In this document: piece after piece, positions 8,331-17,490 of the stretch
Layout: every line of letters starts with the position of its first letter
Numbering within the stretch: the stretch's first letter is position 1
Origin: Sva-07 sp963717385
Lineage (GTDB): Bacteria > Actinomycetota > Acidimicrobiia > Acidimicrobiales > Ilumatobacteraceae
Length of the DNA stretch: 64,000 bases
NCBI GenBank assembly: GCA_963717385.1
Contig: CAVQWE010000010.1
Span: forward strand, 62,001-126,000
Direction of reading: 5' to 3'
Position numbers and translations under genes: made by a program
The notes under the pieces: model-generated
The model's database searches: none
What the model was told of the DNA's origin: nothing
The model's input: only the letters and a program-made list of their open reading frames with translations

Positions 8331-9717
8331 ATGAAAGCAACCCGCGTGAAGCGCGTTGGCGCGCTGTTGGTAGGTCTGAGTCTCGTTGCCGCAGCTTGTG
8401 GCAGCGACGACGAGGGATCGGCAACCACCGATGCCGCCGAGACCACCGACGCCGCCGGAGACCACCGATGGCGACATGACCGAGGAGACCACCGAAGCCC
8501 CGGAGACCACCGATGGCGACATGACCGAAGGCGAAACCGTGCAGGCCGCTCCGACCTGTGAGGGCGAGAGCGATGGTGTGCTCACCATTGCAACCGTGCT
8601 GCCCGAGACCGGCAACCTTGCGTTCCTCGGCCCGCCCGAGTTCGCTGGTGCCGAATTGGCGATCCAGGAGATCAACGAAAACGGCGGCGTCCTCGACGTC
8701 GACGTCGTGCTCGACCAGGGCGACTCCGGCGACACCTCGACCGACATCGCCAACCAGACCGTCGACCGTCAGCTCGCTGCTGGTGGCGATGCGTTCATCG
8801 GCGCTGCCTCGTCGGGCGTGTCGTTCACGTTCATCGACAAGCTCGTCGAGAACTGCAAGATCCACTTCAGCCCGGCCAACACCTCGCCGGACTTCACCGA
8901 CTACGCCGACGACGACCTGTACTTCCGTACGGCCCCGTCCGACGTGCTGCAGGGTCGCGTCCTCGCCGATCTCATGATCGAAGAGGGTGTCACCACCGCC
9001 AGCTTCATGGCACTGCAGGACCCCTACGGTGAGGGTCTGCTCCAGTACTCGACCGAGCCCTTCGCCGACAGCGGCGGCGAGATCGTCGACCAGTTCACCT
9101 ACGACCCGCAGGCCGCCGAGTTCTCGGCAGAGGTCGACCGTGTCGTGTCTGGTGACCCCGAAGCACTCGTGATCATCGGCTTCGAGGAGACCTCGAAGAT
9201 CCTCACGTCGCTGTTCGAGTCCGGCTACACCCCCGAGTCCGGTAAGAAGATCTACCTGGTCGACGGCAACGTCGGTAACGCACTCGGCGAGCAGCTGCCC
9301 GCTGGTTCGATGGAAGGCATCCGGGGCACGCTTCCGGCTGCCGAGATCACCGGTGACTTCCAGGATCGTCTCCTGGCCGTCGACCCGGAGCTCATCGACT
9401 TCAGCTACGGCCCGGAGACCTACGACGCCATCATCATCACGGCACTCGCCGCGCTGATCGCCGGCACCGACGATCCGGCGGCGATTGCTGCTCAGATCAA
9501 CGGTGTGACCCGTGACGGTGAGGTCTGTGAGACCTTTGCCGATTGTGCGGCGCTCATCGCTGACGGAACCGACATCGACTACGACGGACCTTCCGGCCCG
9601 CAGACGTTCGGCCCCGAAGGCGAGCCGACCGAGGCGAGCTTCAAGATCCTCACGTACGACGCGGACAACACGGTCGAGGCTGGTGTCCCGACCGAGTTCC
9701 GTTTCGCCGTCATCTGA
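8331..9717 (+). CDS. livK: branched-chain amino acid-type ABC transporter substrate-binding lipoprotein (frame broken once)
   Basis: Periplasmic-type binding protein of family 5/6, about 461 residues, tethered as a lipoprotein. The signal peptide MKATRVKRVGALLVG... ends at a lipobox with Cys23. A Thr/Asp/Glu-rich linker follows (residues 24-70), then the type I receptor fold starting at TIATVLPETGNLAFLG, with SGVSFTFIDKL and the characteristic SPANTSPDF segment. The signal peptide and body lie in different frames; deleting one base near 8454, just before a 29-bp direct repeat in the linker, joins them. Permease and ATPase genes livHMGF converge from the right. The ligand is inferred as branched-chain amino acids, but amides or urea are possible. 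Confidence 0.87.
8455..8528 (+). repeat. 29-bp direct repeat in the livK linker
   Basis: The segment 8455-8483 recurs exactly at 8500-8528 (period 45 bp) and encodes PETTDGDMTE twice. It forms part of the flexible Thr/Asp/Glu-rich linker between lipid anchor and binding domain. The livK frame break lies immediately before the first copy, so repeat slippage is one possible cause of the break. Confidence 0.85.
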
Positions 9718-9773
9718 TCAACCGAAACTGAACACCCAGACCTGGTTCTTCCGGATCTGAATTGAACCGAACA

Positions 9774-9807
9774 CGAAACGGGGTCGCCTTCGGGTGGCCC
9801 CGTTTCG
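9774..9807. terminator. hairpin between convergent livK and livF
   Basis: CGAAACGGGG (9774-9783) pairs perfectly with CCCCGTTTCG (9798-9807) around a 14-nt loop that can itself pair. It lies 57 bp after the livK stop and 111 bp before the livF stop, so it can serve both converging transcripts. There is no clear T-tract, as often in GC-rich actinobacteria. Confidence 0.65.
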
Positions 9808-9917
9808 CGTCCCGGTCTCCGTGACCGGCCGTCGGTTCCGGCCGGCGCCGCCACGATCTGCGCGCATCTGTTCGCGCAGAGAACGACCGAGGTCGATCCG
9901 AGATGAGTGCGGGCCGG

Positions 9918-10646
9918 TCAGCGGGCTTTGGCGAGGGTGCCGAGGTACAACTCGATCACCTTGGGATCTTTCAGCAGCTCTGCACCGGTGCCCGTGTACG
10001 CGTTTCGCCCCTGATCGAGCACGTAGCCACGCTCGCAGATCGACAGGCACCGAGCGGCGTTCTGCTCGACCATGATGATCGACACGCCCGTGGAGTTGAC
10101 TTGCTTGACCCGATTGAACACTTGGTCCTGCAACACCGGCGACAGACCCGCACTGGGCTCGTCGAGCAGCAGTACCGACGGCTCCATCATCAACGCTCGC
10201 CCCATGGCGAGCATCTGACGTTCGCCGCCCGACAACGAGCCGGCGCGCTGGTCGATGCGTTCGCCGAGGCGAGGAAAGATGTCGACGACGGTGGTGATCA
10301 TCTCAGCGACGCCTGATTTGCGCAGGTAGCCGCCCATTTCGAGGTTCTCGCGAATGGTCAACGACGGGAACACGTTGTTGATCTGTGGGACGTAGCCGAT
10401 ACCGCGTGCAACGAGGAAGTTCGCCTTCTTGCCGGTGACATCGTCGCCCCGGTACCAGACCTTGCCCTCGGTGACCTTGATCAGGCCGAACAGCGCCTTG
10501 AGCATCGTCGACTTTCCTGCGCCGTTGGGACCGATGATGCCGATCAGTTCACCATCGGCGAGTTCCAGGTTGGCGCCGTTGAGGATGTTCACACCGGGCA
10601 CATAGCCGGCGATCACCTCGTCGACGTGGATCAGCGGCTCACTCAT
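9918..10646 (-). CDS. livF: branched-chain amino acid-type ABC transporter ATP-binding protein LivF
   Basis: ATPase of the LivF subclass, 242 residues. Walker A is GPNGAGKST, the signature motif is LSGGERQMLAMGRALM, Walker B is SVLLLDEPSAGLSP, and the switch His lies in the following strand as IIMVEQNA, where the family carries a Gln/Asn variation. ATG 10646 is chosen because it overlaps the livG stop by 8 nt and places the first beta strand correctly; open frame continues upstream but is antiparallel to the livG tail. Last gene of livHMGF. Confidence 0.93.
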   Translation of the reverse strand: MSEPLIHVDEVIAGYVPGVNILNGANLELADGELIGIIGPNGAGKSTMLKALFGLIKVTEGKVWYRGDDVTGKKANFLVARGIGYVPQINNVFPSLTIRENLEMGGYLRKSGVAEMITTVVDIFPRLGERIDQRAGSLSGGERQMLAMGRALMMEPSVLLLDEPSAGLSPVLQDQVFNRVKQVNSTGVSIIMVEQNAARCLSICERGYVLDQGRNAYTGTGAELLKDPKVIELYLGTLAKAR

Positions 10647-11655
10647 CGCCGTCTCCGTTCTCGCTCGCACCGGCATCGGTGGCTGACGGCTCATCGGACG
10701 CCTCACGGATCTCCTCGGTGAGCGCCGCATGCGACGAGCCCAGATAGGCATCGACCACAGCAGGGTTCTCGCCGATCGAGCGTGGCGGACCCTCGGCGAT
10801 CACCGAGCCTTCGGCCATCACGACGACCCAGTCCGAGATGTCCTGCACGACATCCATGTCGTGCTCGACGAACATCACCGTGATGCCCTCGGACCGGAGT
10901 CGCTTCACGTGCCCGAGCAGCGATTGCGTGAGCGCCGGGTTGACGCCGGCCATCGGCTCGTCGAGCATGATCAACCGCGGCTTCGCCATCATGGCGCGAG
11001 CCATCTCGAGCAGCTTTCGCTGCCCACCCGAGAGCGCCCCGGCGAACTCGTCCTTCATGTGGGTCATGTTGAACTCGTCGAGCACCTGGAGTGCACGCTC
11101 TTCGACCTCACGTTCCTGACCACGCCAACCGTTCGTCAGGGCCCGCCACATCGACTCGCCGGCCTGGTCCTGCGCAGCGAGCATCATGTTGTCGATCACG
11201 GGCATCTTCGCCAGCACCTTGGTGAGCTGAAACGTTCGCACCATGCCGCGAGCAGCCAATTCGTGCGACGGCACGCCGGTGGTCGGTTTGCCATCGAAGG
11301 TGACCGTGCCCTCGTCGGGAGAGTCGAACTGGGTCAACAAGTTGAAGAAGGTCGTCTTGCCCGCACCGTTCGGGCCGATCAGCGCCGTGATGGCGCCGCG
11401 CTGCACCTCGATGTGCTCGACGTCGACAGCACGCAAGCCGCCGAACGACCGGCTCACCTGATCGGCGATGAGAATCGGATCGGGCTTGGCGACTCCTGGA
11501 CGCAGCTCGACACCGTCGAACATGCCGATCGCCGGGTTGTCCCAATCGCGCTGCAGCGTTGACGCACCACCGCCGCCAGAGGTCTTGCCGAACTCGACGC
11601 CGTCGTGTGCGCCCGCGTCGTCAGCGATGGGACCGGTGTCGTCACTTGCGGGCAT
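10639..11655 (-). CDS. livG: branched-chain amino acid-type ABC transporter ATP-binding protein LivG, with long N-terminal extension
   Basis: ATPase of the LivG subclass. Walker A GPNGAGKTT, the ARGMVRTFQLTKVL segment typical of LivG, signature LSGGQRKLLEMARAMM, Walker B LIMLDEPMAGVNP and switch His in MFVEHDMD are all present. At 338 residues it is about 80 longer than usual: roughly 60 residues rich in Asp, Gly and Ser precede the first strand and an acidic tail follows. Start ATG 11655 overlaps the end of livM by 14 nt. The extra segments look disordered and their purpose is unknown. They could be an artefact of start choice, but no later start fits better. Confidence 0.91.
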   Translation of the reverse strand: MPASDDTGPIADDAGAHDGVEFGKTSGGGGASTLQRDWDNPAIGMFDGVELRPGVAKPDPILIADQVSRSFGGLRAVDVEHIEVQRGAITALIGPNGAGKTTFFNLLTQFDSPDEGTVTFDGKPTTGVPSHELAARGMVRTFQLTKVLAKMPVIDNMMLAAQDQAGESMWRALTNGWRGQEREVEERALQVLDEFNMTHMKDEFAGALSGGQRKLLEMARAMMAKPRLIMLDEPMAGVNPALTQSLLGHVKRLRSEGITVMFVEHDMDVVQDISDWVVVMAEGSVIAEGPPRSIGENPAVVDAYLGSSHAALTEEIREASDEPSATDAGASENGDGDE

Positions 11656-12656
11656 CGATCGCGATCTCTCTCTTGTCGCCGAATATTCCCTGCGGTCTGA
11701 AGATCATCAACAGCATCAGTGTGAGCCCAACCAACATGAATCGGACCGGGCCGACCTGCGAACGCTCCATCAGCCAGTCGGGCATGATGCCGTTGTCGAT
11801 CAGTTCGATGAGGACGTTCTCCGTGAACGACAGGATCACCCAGAACAGCATCGCGCCGACAACTGGGCCCCACACCCGTGCCAGGCCGCCGAGAATCGCT
11901 GCCGTGAGCGCGAAGAACGTCTGCTGCGTGGCGTAGTTGTCGGGCTGTACCGAGTTCTGCTGCACGGCGTAGAAGATGCCGGCGAGCGTGCCGAACGACC
12001 CACCGAGGATCAGCGACTGCATCTTGAAACGGAACACGTTCTTGCCGAGCGCCGTCGCGGCGTCCTCGTCCTCACGAATCGACTTCAACACACGACCCCA
12101 TGGGCTGTTGACCAGCTTCCACACCAGCAACACCGAGAGCAGCACGAGCCCCCAACCCACCGTGAGTTCCCAGATGTCGGCGCCGCTGAACTCGAGGTTG
12201 ATCCGATCGAACAATCGGAAGCCGTAGGTCGACGTGTTGTTGAACGGATTCCAGTCCTGGAAGCTGTTGGCGAAGCCGTTGATGCCGTTCGATCCACCGG
12301 TGACGTCGCTCAGCGTTGCGGCGCGCACGATCAATCTGATGATCTCGCCCACCGCGATCGTGACGATCGCGAGATAGTCGGCTTTGAGTCGCAAGGTCGG
12401 CAGACCCAGCAGGATGCCGAGCAATACGCCAGCGAGCAGTCCGACGATGATGCCGACCCACAGTGGCGCACCCAGGGTGTCGGTGGTGATGCCCACGCCG
12501 TAGGCGCCGACCGCCATGAAGGCGACCTGACCGAAGTTCAAGCAGGCCGGTGTAGCCGAAGTGGAGGTTCAGCCCGATGGCGGCGAGCGCGAAGATGATC
12601 GCCTGCTGAGAGATGCCCGAGCGGAACGCGTTGGAGAGAATCGAATTCCAGTCCAC
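11642..12656 (-). CDS. livM: branched-chain amino acid-type ABC transporter permease LivM (frame broken once)
   Basis: Hydrophobic permease of about 337 residues with the LivM hallmark LNLHFGYTGLLNFGQVAFMAVGAYG, which spans the frame break; one base removed near 12541 restores it. Further signatures are GLPTLRLKADYLAIVTIAVGEIIR, the cytoplasmic coupling segment SIREDEDAATALGKN and the terminal MIFRPQGIFG. Start GTG 12656 lies 2 nt after the livH stop. It would pair with LivH in the membrane and with LivG and LivF below it. Confidence 0.9.
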
Positions 12657-12658
12657 GG

Positions 12659-14023
12659 CTATCCGATCCGTTCCTTACGTCCGAAGATGCCTTGTGGTCG
12701 CACCATCAAGATGACGATCATCACCAGCAGCGCCCCGACGTTCTTCAGCTCTGGAGCAACCCAGAGCGTGGCCATGAAGGTGAACACACCGATCACCAAG
12801 CCGCCGACCATGGCCCCGAAATCGGTGCCCAGGCCGCCGAGCGTGACAGCAGCGAACACGAGGAGCAGGAGTTGCTGGCCCATCAGCCAGTTGATCTGGC
12901 TGTTGAGGCCGAAGAAGATCGCCCCCGCAGTCACGAGCGATCCGCCGACGAACCAGACCGACGTGACCACCCGGTCGACGTCGATGCCGGTCGATGCGGC
13001 CAGGTCGTTGCTGTCGGCGACCGCTCGCATCGCTTTGCCCATCTTGGTCACTCGCAGTCCCACAGCGGTTCCCACCAACATCAGCACAGCGACGATGATG
13101 ATCAGCAATTCCTTGGGCAAGACGTCGACCGGCCCGACCGAGAACAAGATGTCGGTCTGCACGGCGTACTGCTCGTACGGGCGGGAGCGCTCGCCGAAGA
13201 GGAACAGGAAGAAGAACCGCAGGAACAGCGCCAACCCGATCGAGATGATCATCATCGCGGTCAGGCCAGTCCCCCGTTTACGCAATGGCCGCCAGAGACC
13301 GATGTCGAGCGCGGCCGAGCCGAGTCCGCCGAAGACGAATGCAATGATCGCTGCGGGTATCAGGCTGATCCCCAGGATCGCGTTGAAGAAGTACGCCACC
13401 AGCGCACCGAACACGATCTGTTCCGACAATGCGAAGTTGACCAGTCCGGTCGTGCCGTAGATGAGCGAGAGTCCGATTGCACAGAGCCCGATGATCAGCC
13501 CGAAGATGATGCCCTCGAACAAGAGCCGCGTCGCCCGCGTGAGCAACGAGTCGCTCTGCTTGTCGCGGGCTGCACCAGCCGCATCGCCCTCAGCAAGGTT
13601 GAACAGCACCCGGGTCGGTTGGCCCGAACGTGCCTCCACCGGCAGCTGTTGCTTGTCGGCTCGCACCAACTCGATGCCCTCGGGCAGTGTGTCGATCTCG
13701 ATTTCGACGGCATACGACCCAGGTCCGGGCACGGACACCGACACGAATCCGGTCGCATCTGAAGTCGCTCGGCCGACCTCGGCGCCCATCGATTCGATTT
13801 CACGATCGACGATGACGGCCTCGAACACTCGGATCTCTGTGCCCTCGACCGGGATGCGCTCTGCAGTCGGGTCCTCCGGCTTTGCCAACAACGTCGTCTC
13901 GATCGACTCCGATGACTGTGCCGAGGCGAACGGCGATGGCACCAGCGAGAAGATCCCGACGACGGCCAACAGCACGCCCAACGCAACGAGCCGCACCCGA
14001 TGAGCGACCTTGGGTTCTGACAT
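12659..14023 (-). CDS. livH: LivH permease with a secreted N-terminal beta-sandwich-like domain
   Basis: 454 residues, about 150 longer than ordinary LivH. Residues 1-36 form a signal-peptide-like or first membrane segment ending in ASAQS. Residues 41-143 look like a carboxypeptidase-regulatory/Ig-type fold, with TGFVSVSVPGPGSYAVEIE as the recognisable core. The permease core starts near residue 165 with IIGLCAIGLSLIYGTTGLVNFA and ends with MVRPQGIFG. Extracytoplasmic N-terminal domains also occur on urea permease UrtB, so a related substrate is conceivable. ATG 14023 follows a TAAGGT -10 (14033-14038) by 9 nt, suggesting leaderless initiation of livHMGF. Confidence 0.9.
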   Translation of the reverse strand: MSEPKVAHRVRLVALGVLLAVVGIFSLVPSPFASAQSSESIETTLLAKPEDPTAERIPVEGTEIRVFEAVIVDREIESMGAEVGRATSDATGFVSVSVPGPGSYAVEIEIDTLPEGIELVRADKQQLPVEARSGQPTRVLFNLAEGDAAGAARDKQSDSLLTRATRLLFEGIIFGLIIGLCAIGLSLIYGTTGLVNFALSEQIVFGALVAYFFNAILGISLIPAAIIAFVFGGLGSAALDIGLWRPLRKRGTGLTAMMIISIGLALFLRFFFLFLFGERSRPYEQYAVQTDILFSVGPVDVLPKELLIIIVAVLMLVGTAVGLRVTKMGKAMRAVADSNDLAASTGIDVDRVVTSVWFVGGSLVTAGAIFFGLNSQINWLMGQQLLLLVFAAVTLGGLGTDFGAMVGGLVIGVFTFMATLWVAPELKNVGALLVMIVILMVRPQGIFGRKERIG

Positions 14024-14035
14024 AGGTCGCTGACC

Positions 14036-15024
14036 TTAGGCGGTCGGAGCGGTCTCCAAGAATATTCCTGGTTCATTTTGCGTTACAGCGCTGTGAACGT
14101 TGCGTTCAACCGACCCCAGCGGCTCGAGTCCCGCCTGGATGAACTGCACCGTCACGACCCAGAGTGCCGTGGCTCCGGCGACGTGTGCCGCAACGAGGGC
14201 GGCAGGAATGTCGTTGAAGTACTGCAGGTAGCCGATGCCGCCCTGGACGACGGCGATGAACATCCATGTCGACACGTTGCGCGACATCCGGTCGAACAGC
14301 GCGCGGTCCTCGCCGCAGCAAGATCACCAGGACGAGGAACGCACGCGACGGCGACCCAGACGGTGACGCTGTGGATCTCGGCGACGGTCGAGATGTCGAA
14401 GCCGTATCGGCGCGCTGTTTCGTCGCCGGCGTGCGGCCCGGCCCCGGTGACCACCGTGCCGGTCGCCAGCGACGCCGGCCATCAGCGCTCCGAAACCGAC
14501 GAACAGCCACGTGATCAGCGGGGTGACGCCGATGGTTGCGCGTGAGCACGACCTGTTCGGGCCGAGCACGATGGATCGCCCAGAGTCCGAAACCGATCGA
14601 CACCATGGCGAGCAGGAAGTGCGACTGCACGAGGAACGGATGCAGATCGCCCTGCACGGCGAGACCACCGACGACACCGTTGCCGAGAATCGACATCAGC
14701 ACGACGATCGACGGCACCTTGAGGCCCCGCCGCACTCGGACGCACCCGGAACGCACCGACGGCCATCAACAGCGTCGGGATGCCGACCAGGCCGCTGACG
14801 AGCCGGTTGATCTGCTCGATCGCCGCGTGACCGCTGGAGACGTCGATGAACCGTTCGTTGTTGCAGTTCGGCCAGTCGTCGCAGCCGAGCCCGCTCCCGG
14901 TCAGACGGACGATGGCACCGGCGATCGTGAGGAAGCACACACCAGCCACGGTGATGATCGCGATCTGCCGGTATCGCTGCAGCGACATCGTGAATCGCTG
15001 GCGGTCCTCGCCGTCGGGGTCCAT
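14036..15024 (-). pseudogene. ctaA: heme A synthase CtaA/COX15, five frame breaks as sequenced
   Basis: Integral membrane enzyme converting heme O to heme A for aa3-type cytochrome oxidase. Recognisable pieces in order: TIAGAIVRLTGSGLGCDDWPNC with the conserved Cys pair, the EQINRLVSGLVG His-less helix, GNGVVGGLAVQGDLHPFLVQSHFLLAM with a heme-ligand His region, TGAGPHAGDE, the AEIHSVTVW helix, and GGIGYLQYFNDIPAALVAAHVAGA. They fall in successive frames; removing single bases near 14740, 14540, 14471, 14344 and 14312 gives one 327-residue protein. Five repairable single-base insertions in 1 kb, with no missense decay visible, suggest sequencing error in an active gene. ATG 15024 follows TATCCT (15034-15039) by 9 nt. 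Confidence 0.88.
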
Positions 15025-15056
15025 ACGTCTCACAGGATATGGCTAGCGTCGGCCGG
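15025..15056. promoter_or_regulatory. 32-bp divergent promoter region between ctaA and the 15057 gene
   Basis: TATCCT on the minus strand (15034-15039) serves ctaA, and TAGCGT on the plus strand (15044-15049) serves the opposite gene. They lie 9 and 7 nt from the respective start codons, with no Shine-Dalgarno space. Both transcripts would be leaderless, and the two -10 boxes are only 4 bp apart, so simultaneous firing is sterically unlikely. Confidence 0.6.
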
Positions 15057-16193
15057 GTGCTGAGTTCGTTCGACGACTTTCCCATCCATCAGACCTCACG
15101 GCCGATCTCCCAGTCGGCCACGAGCGACATCAACCACTACGACCGCTACTTCTTCAACGGCTACACCAAGGACACCCGGCTGTTCTTCGCCACGGCGATG
15201 GGCCTGTACCCGAACCGTCACGTGGTCGACGCCTCGTTCAGCGTGGTTGCCGATGGTGGCACGCCCGCTGCGCGCCAGATCAGCGTCCACGCGTCGGGCC
15301 GCGCCCCAGCCGACCGAGCCGACGCGAACGAAGTCGGCCCGATCACGATCGAGGTGCTCGAGCCGCTCAATGCGTTGCGCGTCGTCGTCAACGCTCCCGA
15401 GCAGGGGCTCCGGGCCGATCTGACCTTCGTGCGTCGCTCCGCTCCCATCGAGGAGCCGCACTTCTTCCAACAGATCGGGTTGCGGGTCACGTTCGACTAC
15501 ACCCGCCTCACCCAGTTCGGCGGCTGGGAAGGCTGGATCGAGATCGACGGTGTGCTGCACGACCTCGCGCCGGGCGAAACGTTGGGGTGCCGCGACCGGT
15601 CGTGGGGCATCCGCGGAGTGGGTGAGCGTGCACCGACCGGCGCCCCAGTCGCCGACCCGCAGTTCTTCTGGCTCTGGGCACCGATCAACTTCGACACGTT
15701 CTCGACCCACTTCGACGTCAATGAACTCTTCGACGGCAAGCGCTGGCACGAGACGGGCTTCATCGCCCCGGTCGCCGCACCCGACAGCGCCCCGCCGCCC
15801 GAGGCGATGCGATCCGTCGACTACGAGATCGCATGGCGGCCCGGCACGCGCACCGCAGAATGGTTCGAGGTCATCATGACGCCGTGGACCGGTGAGCCGA
15901 CGACGATCCGACTCGAACCGCTCTTCGAGTTCCAGATGGCCGGCCTCGGATACCTCCATCCCGAGTGGGGACACGGAGTGTGGAAGGGCGAATCGGAAGT
16001 CGGCGGCGAACGTTGGGATCTGCCCGTCGAGAACCCGACCGCGCTCGACCGGCTGCACGTGCAGGCAATCGTGCGAGCGACCACCAGCGGCGGCCTGGGC
16101 GAGCACGAGGGCATCGGCATCTTGGAGCAACTCGCGCTCGGCCGCCACGACCCCACCGGTCTCACGGGCTTCCTCGACGGCTGGCAGGGCTGA
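15057..16193 (+). CDS. conserved hypothetical protein, DUF7064/DUF7065-like
   Basis: 378 residues, no signal peptide or membrane helix. It opens with SSFDDFPIHQTS, has DRYFFNGYTKDTRLFFATAMGLYPNRHVVDASFSV early and GCRDRSWGIRGVG in the middle, and ends in long antiparallel-strand patterns. Such proteins resemble the lipocalin-like CrtC/AttH superfamily, to which I assign it tentatively. No reaction can be assigned. GTG 15057 is preferred over ATG 15039 because a TAGCGT -10 lies 7 nt upstream of it. Divergent from ctaA and followed closely by the convergent SDR gene. Confidence 0.75.
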   Translation: MLSSFDDFPIHQTSRPISQSATSDINHYDRYFFNGYTKDTRLFFATAMGLYPNRHVVDASFSVVADGGTPAARQISVHASGRAPADRADANEVGPITIEVLEPLNALRVVVNAPEQGLRADLTFVRRSAPIEEPHFFQQIGLRVTFDYTRLTQFGGWEGWIEIDGVLHDLAPGETLGCRDRSWGIRGVGERAPTGAPVADPQFFWLWAPINFDTFSTHFDVNELFDGKRWHETGFIAPVAAPDSAPPPEAMRSVDYEIAWRPGTRTAEWFEVIMTPWTGEPTTIRLEPLFEFQMAGLGYLHPEWGHGVWKGESEVGGERWDLPVENPTALDRLHVQAIVRATTSGGLGEHEGIGILEQLALGRHDPTGLTGFLDGWQG

Positions 16194-16209
16194 GCGACCG
16201 TTCCGATGA

Positions 16210-17016
16210 CTACGTGTGGCGGATCGTCATGCCGCCATCGACGGGAATCGTGGCACCGTTGACGAAACTCGATGCCGGCAGACACAGGTTGAGCGTCATG
16301 TGTGCAACTTCCTCAGGCAGGCCGTAGCGACGCAGTGGCACCCGCCGTCGTGCGTAGGTGGCCTTGGCATCGTCGGGGATCGCTGCGGTCATCCCCGTGT
16401 CGATCGGACCGGGGCAGATGCAATTGACCGTGACACCGTGACGGCCGAGTTCGACCGCCAGGCTCCGCGTGAGGCCGGTCACCCCGGCCTTCGACGCGGC
16501 GTAGGCAGCCAGGCCCCCGGTGGCCACGATCGATTCGGTCGATGCGATGTTGACGACACGTCCCGCACCTGACTCGACGAGATGCGGCAACGCCAGCCGG
16601 GCGAGGCGGACATGGGCGGTGAGGTTGATGTCGAGCGTGCGCGCCCAGTTGTCGTCGAATTCGGCCTCGTCCTGAAATGCCGACGTGACCAGCGAGACGC
16701 CGGCGTTGTTGACCACGATGTCGAGCCGTTGGCCCCAAGCAATCGTCGCTGCGACCAGTTCGCGCAGTTGGCCATGATCGGCGACGTTGCACTCGACGCC
16801 GAGCGCTCGCTCGGGGCCGTACACCGCGGCGATCTCGGCCACCACCGCTGCCACACGGTCTGCGCCGAGATCGGCGACGACGACGCGCGCTCCCTCGTCG
16901 GCGAACAGCAGCGCCGTCGCACGCCCCATGCCGCTGGCTGCGCCGGTGACGATGGCGACCGATCCAGCGATCGAGCGCGACAGTCCGGTGAGGCGAGTGG
17001 GTGCAGGTTCGGTCAT
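16210..17016 (-). CDS. SDR-family oxidoreductase
   Basis: Classical short-chain dehydrogenase/reductase of 268 residues. The Rossmann glycine motif reads TGAASGMG, the structural NNAG follows, and the catalytic triad is Ser in NIASTES plus Y-x3-K in YAASKAG. Asp in VVADLGA after the second strand suggests NAD(H) rather than NADP(H) preference. The C-terminal half with PGPIDTGM and the terminal INGATIPVDGG-type sequence (here VNGATIPVDGGM) is that of the FabG-like group; the substrate is open. ATG 17016 lies 10 nt after the PPOX gene stop. Confidence 0.86.
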   Translation of the reverse strand: MTEPAPTRLTGLSRSIAGSVAIVTGAASGMGRATALLFADEGARVVVADLGADRVAAVVAEIAAVYGPERALGVECNVADHGQLRELVAATIAWGQRLDIVVNNAGVSLVTSAFQDEAEFDDNWARTLDINLTAHVRLARLALPHLVESGAGRVVNIASTESIVATGGLAAYAASKAGVTGLTRSLAVELGRHGVTVNCICPGPIDTGMTAAIPDDAKATYARRRVPLRRYGLPEEVAHMTLNLCLPASSFVNGATIPVDGGMTIRHT

Positions 17017-17026
17017 CGTCGTGCCG

Positions 17027-17477
17027 TCAGGCCGACCAGCGCTGGGCGCCACCCATGCCGTACTGCTTCAGTACGAGGGCCCGCTCGACCGTGATCGCGA
17101 GGAAGCCGGTACCCGGAGAGTTGTCCGGCCCACCGGGCGCGAATGCGTTGAGGTCGTAGTCGAACACGCCCTCCCACAGCCGGCGCTTGGTGTCGAGATC
17201 GTCGAACATCTCTGCGGTGCCCCAGATCTCGACACCGTCACCGACCTCGGTGACCTGCCAGTGCAGTCGCCACCTGGGGGTTCTCGGCGACGTTTCGAGC
17301 CTTGACCGAGTCGGTGCCGCCCATGATCCAGCAGGTGTCGCCGTCCCAACATGGGTGGACGGGCACGACGTCAGGGGCGCCGTCCGAACCGACGGTGGCG
17401 AGGTGCGCCCAGGGGCTGAGCGCACTCGCGAATGCCTTCACTGCGTCGAGTTCGATGTGATCGGCGGCGTCGCTCAT
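17027..17477 (-). CDS. pyridoxamine 5'-phosphate oxidase-family (PPOX) protein (frame broken once)
   Basis: Small split-barrel flavin-binding protein, about 149 residues. WAHLATVGSDGAPDVVPVHP is the typical first hairpin, and WIMGGTDSVKARNVAENP the second flavin-contact region. The C-terminal half lies in another frame; the break falls on a run of five C on the coding strand (17276-17280), and four C gives ENPRWRLHWQVTE. Actinobacterial members often use F420 or FMN and reduce or bind varied small molecules. ATG 17477 follows TACGGT (17484-17489) by 6 nt with no Shine-Dalgarno. Confidence 0.8.
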
Positions 17478-17490
17478 GAGCGAACCGTAC

